Assembly: GCA_964345005.1 (NCBI GenBank)
Contig: CAYFPQ010000002.1
Coordinates: 59,885-123,884 of the forward strand
Length of the DNA stretch: 64,000 nucleotides
Reading direction: 5' to 3'
DNA from: JABMPJ01 sp964345005
GTDB lineage: Bacteria; Verrucomicrobiota; Kiritimatiellia; UBA8416; JABMPJ01
The translations under genes were made by a program, and so were the position numbers. Each line of letters begins with the position of its first letter. Within the stretch, counting starts at the first letter, position 1. The notes under the pieces were generated by a model that ran no database searches, was not told where the DNA came from, and saw only the letters and a list, made by a program, of their open reading frames with translations. Shown piece by piece: positions 24,201 to 30,689 of the stretch.

Positions 24201-25096
24201 TGCGTCTCCACCTTGAGCAGGATATCCATCTGGCACGGCGTGTAGCCGTACTGGTTGCCGGTGTCGGGATGGACCTCGAACCATTCGTCCTGGAATCCCT
24301 CGATCACGCCGGAGTTGTCGCTGTAGGCCACGAGTGTGCCTTCCGGATGCTTGGCGTGCGTGTTGCGGATCATGCTGAAGAGCGATTGCGGCTGTTCTTT
24401 GCCGTCGATGATCCAGTCGGCATTGAAGATCTTGTGGCGGCAGTGTTCCGAGTTGACCTGTCCGAACATGACCAACTCGACGTCGGTCGGGTTGCGCTTG
24501 ATTTCGCTGTAGGCATCGCAGAGGTAATCGATCTCCTCGTCGCTCAGGGCAAGTCCCATCTCCACGTTAGCGCGGGCGAGCGCATCGCGGCCTTCGCCCA
24601 TGAGGTCGATCGACTTCATAGGGGTAGGCTGCATGTGGGCGAAGGTGTCCGACATGTCGGTGTAAATGCCTTCGGTCATGCGGTCATGCAGCAGCGGGAG
24701 TACGGCCTCGCATTGGTCGAGCGGGATGACAGCGCTCTCTTTGTCGTACAGCGTGTAGAAGATAGCACGCTCGACGCGGCGCACATCGCTCATGCCGCAG
24801 TTGTGGAAGATGTCGGAAGCTTTTGACGACCAGGGCGAGATGGTTCCCTTTCGCGGAGAGACAAAGAATCCATCGGCGGCTTCAAACGGGCCGGTCGCAT
24901 CGAGCAGCCCGTAGATCCGGTCGCGCTCGACCTCATCGGTGATGGGGGCTTCGCAGTCGAGCAGGTAGACAAAATCGGCCCGAAACGCGGTGACATGCAA
25001 CTTCGGAGCAACAGCATGAATGGCCTTGAGCGTGGCCGTGACACGAAATGCCGAGAACGCGGTTTTGCCCTGTAGAATCAATGGTGCAGCCATCAT
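21209..25096 (-). CDS. purL: Phosphoribosylformylglycinamidine synthase, large fused type
   Basis: PurL makes FGAM from FGAR, ATP and glutamine in purine synthesis. At 1295 residues it is the single-chain proteobacterial type. It has the N-terminal PurS-like domain, a linker, the synthetase halves (ETHNHPTAICPYPGASTGVG near 305, GGGAASSM near 455, VGKDSLSM near 785) and a C-terminal glutamine amidotransferase with the nucleophile in GVCNGCQML near 1130 and HPERVF near 1255. Two adjacent ATG codons follow GGAGAG, and the second is better spaced. Its 3' end abuts the ExbD-like lipoprotein gene. Confidence 0.98.
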   Translation of the reverse strand: MMAAPLILQGKTAFSAFRVTATLKAIHAVAPKLHVTAFRADFVYLLDCEAPITDEVERDRIYGLLDATGPFEAADGFFVSPRKGTISPWSSKASDIFHNCGMSDVRRVERAIFYTLYDKESAVIPLDQCEAVLPLLHDRMTEGIYTDMSDTFAHMQPTPMKSIDLMGEGRDALARANVEMGLALSDEEIDYLCDAYSEIKRNPTDVELVMFGQVNSEHCRHKIFNADWIIDGKEQPQSLFSMIRNTHAKHPEGTLVAYSDNSGVIEGFQDEWFEVHPDTGNQYGYTPCQMDILLKVETHNHPTAICPYPGASTGVGGEIRDEAATGIGGRTKAGLAGFFVSHLRVPDFDMPWERDFAEFPGRLATPLDIMTEGPIGGAHFGNEFGRPQLLGMFRTFETECLDRYRGYHKPIMLAGGMGNIKREHAHKKHIPLNARIIQIGGPAMRIGLGGGAASSMATGSNAAELDFDSVQRDNAEMERRCQGVIDTCIALGENNPILSIHDIGAGGLSNGCPELVADTGGHFQLRNIHNEDLSMSPMEIWCCEAQERYVLAVDEADVDRFLALCERERCPVAILGVVGDDHRLVLEDAHFDNKPIDIDIDVILGKPPRMLRDVTHQPETPPALDLTEMTLAEAAKRVLQFPAVARKTFLITITDRSITGMVAREQMTGPYQTPIADVAVTTTSLHATTGEAMAMGERTPLALISAPASGRMAIGEAITNIAAAPIESIKKIRLSANWMCACGEPGEDAGLYDTVKTVGMEFCPELGVSIPVGKDSLSMRTVWDDSEGAAHRQTAPLSLVVSAFAPVHDARKTMTPDLKPQASALLLVDLGEGQNRLGGSVLAQVYNQVGDSTPDADSPALLVNFFTAIQELIANSLLLAYHDRSDGGLFASVAEMAFGGRCGLTIDLDGLAGDPLPVLFNEELGAVLQVADDQLETVSAVLEKHGLADIVTCIGHVQTEEDVQTLEIARDHEILFSEPIVSLNRTWSELTMRMQAHRDNPDCARQEHDLLLDEEDPGMTMELAFDPDAAPAVLENRPHMAILREQGINGHIEMAGAFDRAGFECVDVHMTDLHNGLVDLKDFAGLVACGGFSYGDVLGAGSGWAKSILFNEELKDMFAAFFARPDTFALGVCNGCQMLSQLKEIIPGADHWPAFTRNISEQFEARFITVEVMESPSVLLKGMAGSRLGIHVAHGEGLANFEDTGSLTGVTSLGLAALRYVSGRGEPTEIYPLNPNGSPGGLTGLTTEDGRVTIMMPHPERVFRSIQMPYRPAGMFEGEAGPWLKLFQNARAFVG

Positions 25097-25124
25097 CTCT
25101 CCATGTTGAATCGACTAAGCGCCG

Positions 25125-25153
25125 AGTGTCGCACCGCACTGGTGTAGTGTCAA
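25125..25153 (-). promoter_or_regulatory. Possible purL promoter
   Basis: On the minus strand a perfect TTGACA (25148-25153) lies 17 bases from a weak -10 box GACACT (25125-25130), about 30 bases ahead of the purL start. Confidence 0.35.
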
Positions 25154-25182
25154 GATTCGCGGGGGTGTCTTTTGTCTTCTAT

Positions 25183-25277
25183 ATTGTCAGACAATGTGTC
25201 ATTATCAATGACAAATTAGATGTCATTCAATAAGACAAAACAGTGACATATAGTACATAAAGCCTTTATTATAAAGG
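25183..25277 (+). promoter_or_regulatory. Promoter, three operators and leader hairpin of the Fic gene
   Basis: Three palindromes lie in a strongly AT-rich stretch: ATTGTCAGACAAT (25183-25195), TGTCATTATCAATGACA (25197-25213) and a weaker TGTCATTCAATAAGACA (25221-25237), all sharing TGTC/GACA half-sites. TTCAAT and TATAGT (25249-25254) with a 17-base spacer form a likely promoter, and the third palindrome overlaps it. The leader contains CCTTTATTATAAAGG (25263-25277), whose right arm includes the AAGG ribosome-binding site. Confidence 0.6.
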
Positions 25278-25283
25278 TGTTAT

Positions 25284-26432
25284 ATGAATACGGATCCCCA
25301 CATATCTTTTATCAGACAGTGGTCCATATCATCTGACACAGAGCGTGCCATGGGCGAATGCAATGGCATGATTGAGATGTTGAAGTGGGTTCCGCTTGAG
25401 CCGGAGGTGCGTAGGAATCTGCTGCAGGTGGCGCTTATCAAGGGGGCAATGGCTACGACTGCCATAGAGGGAAACACGCTGAGCGAAGATGAGGTGCAGG
25501 GCATCTTGGAAGGCAGGCAAATAGCCGAGAGTCGCCACTACATGCAGATTGAGGTGGAGAACGTGATCCGGGCTCTCAATGAGCTTCTCGATGAGGTGGC
25601 TGTTCAGCAAAGGGCGGAACTGATCACACCTAGGCTGATACTCAGATTCCACAAGATGATAGGGCAGAACCTTGGCGAATACCTCGAAGCCATTCCCGGG
25701 CAGTTCCGTCGTAATAATGTGATCGTCGGCAGCTACAGGGGACCTGAGTACAACGAAGTCGATGGTCTCATGCAGAGGCTGTGTGACTGGTTGCGCACAG
25801 AATTCCACTTCGGCGAGAAACAGACGCTGGCAGAAGCAGTCATTGAGGCGATCATCACGCACGTATACATCGCTTGGATACATCCATTTGGTGATGGAAA
25901 TGGACGGACGGCGAGGCTGTTGGAGTTTTACCTCTTACTACGTGGAGGGATGCCGGATTTTGCCTCTCACATTCTGTCGAATTTCTACAACCAGACCAGA
26001 GCTGAGTACTACCGGCAACTGGATCAGGCTAGGAAGAACACGGACCTGACCGCATTCATCGAATACGCTGTGAGGGGACTCAAAGACGGCCTTCTTGATG
26101 TTGCCGAAACCGTGAGACAGCACTTGCTGGAGGTGTGCTGGAGAAACTACGTTTTCGAGGTATTCGATACACGTGGCGCTGGTGGGGCAGTGGATAAGCG
26201 AAGACGAACTCTCGTGCTGACAATGGATCTCATGACAAAGTACTCATTCGGAGAGCTTGAAGATGTCAGTTCCGAGGTGGCGCGTCTTTACGCAAGAGTA
26301 TCGGAACGCACCATATACAGAGATGTGGATGCGCTCCAAGAGCTGGAGCTCATTGTCCGTGATGAGGACGGGATACACATCAACACTGGTGTGCTCTACC
26401 ATCATATGCCCAGATGGCGTGTTGGCTCATAG
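25284..26432 (+). CDS. Fic-family AMP-transferase with C-terminal winged helix
   Basis: A 382-residue Fic protein. An N-terminal helix carries the inhibitory motif TTAIEGN (T-x3-E-G, residues about 59-65), making it a class II, self-inhibited enzyme. The Fic core has the complete motif HPFGDGNGR near 200. The C-terminal 100 residues form a helix-turn-helix (VSERTIYRDVDALQELELI). Such proteins transfer AMP to, or remove it from, target hydroxyl groups. The DNA-binding domain and the palindromes upstream suggest it may repress its own gene. It is divergent from purL. Confidence 0.93.
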   Translation: MNTDPHISFIRQWSISSDTERAMGECNGMIEMLKWVPLEPEVRRNLLQVALIKGAMATTAIEGNTLSEDEVQGILEGRQIAESRHYMQIEVENVIRALNELLDEVAVQQRAELITPRLILRFHKMIGQNLGEYLEAIPGQFRRNNVIVGSYRGPEYNEVDGLMQRLCDWLRTEFHFGEKQTLAEAVIEAIITHVYIAWIHPFGDGNGRTARLLEFYLLLRGGMPDFASHILSNFYNQTRAEYYRQLDQARKNTDLTAFIEYAVRGLKDGLLDVAETVRQHLLEVCWRNYVFEVFDTRGAGGAVDKRRRTLVLTMDLMTKYSFGELEDVSSEVARLYARVSERTIYRDVDALQELELIVRDEDGIHINTGVLYHHMPRWRVGS

Positions 26433-26463
26433 ATTGGAATGCCCCCACAGGAAACGCGACGTA

Positions 26464-27147
26464 ATGCGTGCCCACTACTTACAGCACGTTGCATTCGAAG
26501 GGCTGGGGTGCATGGAGGAATGGCTCCGTGCGGCGGAGTATGATGTGACTTGCACGCGGCTGTCTGCCGGAGAGACATTACCGGAGCCCGATGCGTTGGA
26601 TCTGCTGATCATCATGGGCGGCCCGATGAGCGTCAACGATGATGCGGAGTGGCCTTGGTTGGCCGATGAGAAGGCGTTCGTCAGGAGGGCGATCGAAGAC
26701 GGAACGCCGGTGCTGGGTGTCTGTCTTGGAGCGCAGCTCATAGCCAATGTGCTGGGGGCGCGGGTCTATCCGAATGGTGCGAAGGAGATCGGTTGGTTTC
26801 CCGTACAGGCGGTCTCGACGGATGACAGCGCGTTTCGGTTCCCGCCTTCGATCGAGGTCTTTCACTGGCACGGCGAGACATTCGATCTTCCGGAAGGTGC
26901 TGTGCGGCTGGCGGGGAGTGTGGCGTGCAGGAACCAGGCGTTCCAGGTTGGGCGGTCGGTGATCGGGCTGCAATTCCACCTTGAAACCACGCCGGAGTCA
27001 GCCAAAGCGCTGGCTGCCAACTGCCGGGACGAGCTTGTGCCTGGTCCCTATATTCAGAGTGAAGAGCAGATCCTCTCCGCACCGTCCGAGAGTTACGAGT
27101 CGGTCAACGGTCTGATGGCCGCTTTGTTGTCCTACCTGACTACCTGA
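26464..27147 (+). CDS. Class I glutamine amidotransferase-like protein
   Basis: A 227-residue stand-alone GATase1 protein resembling GMP-synthase-type amidotransferases. The nucleophile cysteine is in GVCLGAQL near 88; the His and Glu of the triad are in GLQFHLETT near 175. LLIIMGGPMSVNDD is the usual oxyanion-side strand. The ATG at 26464 gives the family N-terminus (MRAHYLQHVAFEGLG). No synthetase partner is adjacent; related proteins have been annotated as gamma-glutamyl hydrolase or deglycase-like, so the substrate is open. Confidence 0.88.
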   Translation: MRAHYLQHVAFEGLGCMEEWLRAAEYDVTCTRLSAGETLPEPDALDLLIIMGGPMSVNDDAEWPWLADEKAFVRRAIEDGTPVLGVCLGAQLIANVLGARVYPNGAKEIGWFPVQAVSTDDSAFRFPPSIEVFHWHGETFDLPEGAVRLAGSVACRNQAFQVGRSVIGLQFHLETTPESAKALAANCRDELVPGPYIQSEEQILSAPSESYESVNGLMAALLSYLTT

Positions 27148-27265
27148 TGGATCTGTTCTTTCCATTTGCAGGGGGATCGCGCACACGGTAGGGTCCATGC
27201 ATGGCTCGTTGGTCGCGGATCGTTCCTTATCTTCCTCTCGTCATCGTCCTCGCGGGAGAGGGACG

Positions 27266-28351
27266 ATGAAGCTCGGTGTATCTCTCCTCAACTATCGCCC
27301 TGGCCAAGTGGGTGGCATCGAGACATACATCAGGAAACTCATCGAGACGTTCTCATCCCCGGACCAAGTCCACGAGAGTTACTTCATCGCCGGGTCGGAC
27401 GTGGCACGACAGCTCCCAAAGGAGGCGCGTTGCCAGGACGTCGGCCTTTCCGGCATGGGCTTGATCGGCTGGCGATGCGCTGAGGCTTTCACGCCGGTCA
27501 GGGCGCGTAAGATCGCTCGCGCGATCGATGCGGCAGAGTACGATGCGGTTCTGTTTCCCCAGCAGTCGATCTTCCCGATCGAGGTTCAGACACCAGCCAT
27601 CTTAACAGTGGTGGACGTACAGCACCTGCATCGTCCAGAACACTATGGCCTCTTCGACGCCCATTTTCGTCGCGCCGTCTATCCGCCGAGCCTGGAGAAG
27701 AGCTGCCGGATCATAGCTATCTCGGAGGCAACGAAGCGGGACCTGGTCGAGATGTGCGGCGTTGATGCCGGGAAGGTTGAAGTCATCCATATGGGCTTCG
27801 ATGAAGGACCGGTCTTGGACGGTACATCCGCGCGCGTGGTGGTAGAACCTTATCTGTATTATCCAGCCGCTACTTTCCCACACAAGGGGCATGCAAACCT
27901 GTTGAGGTGTTTCGCCAGGCTGAAGCATGAGGAGCCGGGCCCTCTCAAGCTCGTCTTCTCCGGGATGCAGACGCCGTTGTGGAAGCAGCTCCGGAGACAA
28001 ATCCGTGATTCAGGACTTGAGGGCGAAATTCTTCACGTGGGATTCGTACCGTACGAGCAGGTTGCGTCGCTGTATCGGCACGCTGAAGCGGTCGTCTTTC
28101 CGTCGGAGTTCGAAGGCTTCGGTATGCCCGTTCTCGAGGCGACCCGTTATAAGAAGGCAGTCTACTGTTCCGATCTTCCGGTCTTTGAGGAGTTGGGCGT
28201 GCCGGATGGCAACCGGTTGAGCTTCCACGATGAGAACGCGCTGTTGGGGCTTCCAAGCGACCTCTCGCCCACAACGCTGCTCAAGGCGCCCATTAGCTGG
28301 GCCGAGTGCATGGAAAATACTCTCCAAGTCATGGCAGAGGCAGTAAGGTGA
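27266..28351 (+). CDS. GT4-family glycosyltransferase
   Basis: A 361-residue GT-B enzyme: N-terminal LLNYRPGQVGGIETYIRKL with the glycine-rich acceptor loop, then LTVVDVQHLHRPEHY, and the donor-binding C-terminal half with YYPAATFPHKGH and VVFPSEFEGFGMPVLEA (the E-x7-E motif). The ATG at 27266 follows GGGAGAGG. It shares a base with the next gene's start (TGATG), forming a three-gene glycan operon with a methyltransferase and a flippase. Confidence 0.93.
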   Translation: MKLGVSLLNYRPGQVGGIETYIRKLIETFSSPDQVHESYFIAGSDVARQLPKEARCQDVGLSGMGLIGWRCAEAFTPVRARKIARAIDAAEYDAVLFPQQSIFPIEVQTPAILTVVDVQHLHRPEHYGLFDAHFRRAVYPPSLEKSCRIIAISEATKRDLVEMCGVDAGKVEVIHMGFDEGPVLDGTSARVVVEPYLYYPAATFPHKGHANLLRCFARLKHEEPGPLKLVFSGMQTPLWKQLRRQIRDSGLEGEILHVGFVPYEQVASLYRHAEAVVFPSEFEGFGMPVLEATRYKKAVYCSDLPVFEELGVPDGNRLSFHDENALLGLPSDLSPTTLLKAPISWAECMENTLQVMAEAVR

Positions 28352-29211
28352 TGGGCGAAATGGAAGCCGTCGAAACACACAACGCGGTCGATCGCAAGTC
28401 CATGCACTGCCCGGTCTGTGGCACTGGCTCTCTCAAGCTTGCGTTCTCGCACGTTGTGCTCGGACAGCACAATGCCGACTACTGTGAGTGTACGAAGTGC
28501 GGATCACTAGTTGTACCAGAGGTCGATTGGTTGGCCGATGCCTACGACGGAGCTCGGGCAGATCCTGACACCGGCGCGGCCCAGCGCAGCATCATCTGCA
28601 GTCTCTTCATTCGCTCCATGCGCAGTGTGGGGTTGCTGCCGCGCGGGGGGCGTGTATTGGATTTCGGAGCGGGAAACGGACTGTTGGTGCGTCTCCTCCG
28701 TGACCAGGGGTTCGATGCGTGGGGCGTCGACAAGCACGCCTCCATGGCCGTCGCGAAAGACTGGCGACTTGATGCCATCGATCGCGAGGATGGATCGGCA
28801 GATATGGTCGTCGCTATCGAGGTCTTCGAGCATCTGCCTGATCCCTATGAAGTCCTGCAGGACGTGGCGTCGGTTCTTTCGGACCGGGGCACGATCCTGT
28901 TGCGGACCACGCTGTATGACGGCTCGCAACACGACAGGGACTGGTACTACCTCGAGCTGTCCGCAGGACAGCACATCACTTTTTTCTCCCACGAGGGACT
29001 CCGGAAGCTGGCGGAGCGATGCGGGCTGCAGGCAACATTTCTACCGTTCGGGTTTCACCTGTTGACGCTGTCTTCGAACAGACCGGTAGGGCACTTGCGG
29101 CGGGCGTGTCTGTTCCTGCTCAGTGGCCTGTTCTTCGCCATCGCACGCATCATCGGTCTCTGTGACTGTTCGCGCAGCAGTATCGATAAGACAGCGGTTA
29201 CTCAATCCTGA
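28351..29211 (+). CDS. SAM-dependent methyltransferase with zinc-binding N-terminus
   Basis: A 286-residue protein. The first 40 residues hold CPVCGTG and CTKCGS, a four-cysteine zinc site. The class I methyltransferase core follows (VLDFGAGNGLLVRLLRDQGF, GVDKHASM, DMVVAIEVFEHLPDP), of the Methyltransf_23 type. Near the C-terminus is a hydrophobic stretch (ACLFLLSGLFFAIARIIGL) that may anchor it to the membrane. It probably methylates a sugar or lipid-linked glycan made by the adjacent GT4. Both ends share a TGATG with neighbours. Confidence 0.9.
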   Translation: MGEMEAVETHNAVDRKSMHCPVCGTGSLKLAFSHVVLGQHNADYCECTKCGSLVVPEVDWLADAYDGARADPDTGAAQRSIICSLFIRSMRSVGLLPRGGRVLDFGAGNGLLVRLLRDQGFDAWGVDKHASMAVAKDWRLDAIDREDGSADMVVAIEVFEHLPDPYEVLQDVASVLSDRGTILLRTTLYDGSQHDRDWYYLELSAGQHITFFSHEGLRKLAERCGLQATFLPFGFHLLTLSSNRPVGHLRRACLFLLSGLFFAIARIIGLCDCSRSSIDKTAVTQS

Positions 29212-30689
29212 TGCACACACGGCACCACAGGCACCTGGCCCGCGGCACCTTGGCAGGGCTTGTGGGCACGGTGGGCATGGGAATCGTTTGTTTCTTCTTG
29301 CGCCGACACTGGGCCCTGACACTGGAGCAGGCGGATTTCGGCTGGTTCTACGCCAACTACACCCTCTTCTTCATCGCGGCGTTCATCATTGATTTGGGTG
29401 GTGCCAATTACTCCACTATTGCAATCGCCAAGCACGACGATAGCGGCGACCGCGAAACCGCCAGCCACATCTTTTTCTCGATATCGCTCTACAAGATGCT
29501 GTCGGGATTGGCGGGAACCGTTGTTGTCTGGTGTCTGGCGCCATGGTTGGCCGCACAGTTTCAACACAAGGAAGCCGTGGACGCCATCCGGCTGATGGCG
29601 TTCTTCTTCCCGCTGTTCTGTCTGGAGGGCCACCTCTTTGCGGTGCTCTGTTCGTTCAAGGCATTCATGGTCGGCTATGGTGTGTTGCTGCTGAAATTCA
29701 CTCTCATCCTATTGGGTGCGATGCAACTGCCTTCACTTGTTCACGTGCCGCCGCTTCTCTTTATTGGCGGCAGTGCTCTAACCTGCGTTTTGGCGATCAG
29801 CTACCTGGTGGGTTCGGGTAAAGTGCAGGTGCGAGCGAGTCACTGCTCACTGCATGGCATAGGCAAGTACCTCGTGAAAGGCATCTGGCTCGCCGTCTTC
29901 AATGTCTCGGCGCAGAGTGTTCTCTATGTCGACCAGTTAGTTGCAGTCGTGCTGCTGGGTGCAGCCGTCGTCGGGATCTACCAGGTGGCTGTGCCCATCA
30001 TGCAGATCCTCTATTCCCTGCTTATCATCGTGCCCACTGTGGGTACGCCTGTCCTTGCTGCTATGTGGGAACGGGACAATGCCGAACCAGCGGTGGCGGA
30101 GCTATGCTCGACGTTTCTGATTGCGATGGTGGGACTACTGTGGTGCGCGCTGTTGGTGGCGGTGCCTTTCGGGAACCTGGTCATCGTATTACTGTTCTCT
30201 GCCCAGTTTGTGGAGGCCGGCGTCCTGCTCCCGCCCTTGTGCGCCGGGATCATCCTCTACATCGTCACGTTCTATTTCTTCTCCGCCTGGAACGCCCGGG
30301 GGAAGAACCATGCCACGTCACTCATCATGCTCCTCGGCCCGATCCTGAACATCGTGCTCGGTGTGACACTGATTCCACGACTTGGATTGCGCGGCGCGGC
30401 ATTGGGCGTCTTCTTCGCTCACGCGGCGACGTGTGTTGGGGCCTGTGCGCTGCTCAAGGCGAAGATGCCGTCGTTCAGACTGTCGGCAGGACGCCTGGCT
30501 TATCTGTCGATCTGTGGCATCGTGTTACTCGCGCCGGTGCGGCATGCCGGTCCGGTCGAGTCACTGGTGTCCCGTCAAGCGGCGTTGGCGGTGGGTGCGC
30601 TCTTGATCTACGTGGTGCTGGCGGCACCCGCTATTCTTCCGCGTCTTCTGGCGGCGGGACAAGCCTCTCCACATCGTCCTTCAGCGTAG
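29211..30689 (+). CDS. Wzx-like oligosaccharide flippase
   Basis: A 492-residue integral membrane protein with 12-14 hydrophobic helices in the MOP/polysaccharide-transport pattern. Charged residues cluster near the first helices, with IDLGGANYSTIAIAK between helices 2 and 3. It should flip a lipid-linked oligosaccharide across the inner membrane, completing the operon with GT4 and methyltransferase. Its last 59 bases overlap the 3' end of the Ser/Thr kinase gene on the opposite strand, an unusually long tail-to-tail overlap. Confidence 0.88.
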   Translation: MHTRHHRHLARGTLAGLVGTVGMGIVCFFLRRHWALTLEQADFGWFYANYTLFFIAAFIIDLGGANYSTIAIAKHDDSGDRETASHIFFSISLYKMLSGLAGTVVVWCLAPWLAAQFQHKEAVDAIRLMAFFFPLFCLEGHLFAVLCSFKAFMVGYGVLLLKFTLILLGAMQLPSLVHVPPLLFIGGSALTCVLAISYLVGSGKVQVRASHCSLHGIGKYLVKGIWLAVFNVSAQSVLYVDQLVAVVLLGAAVVGIYQVAVPIMQILYSLLIIVPTVGTPVLAAMWERDNAEPAVAELCSTFLIAMVGLLWCALLVAVPFGNLVIVLLFSAQFVEAGVLLPPLCAGIILYIVTFYFFSAWNARGKNHATSLIMLLGPILNIVLGVTLIPRLGLRGAALGVFFAHAATCVGACALLKAKMPSFRLSAGRLAYLSICGIVLLAPVRHAGPVESLVSRQAALAVGALLIYVVLAAPAILPRLLAAGQASPHRPSA

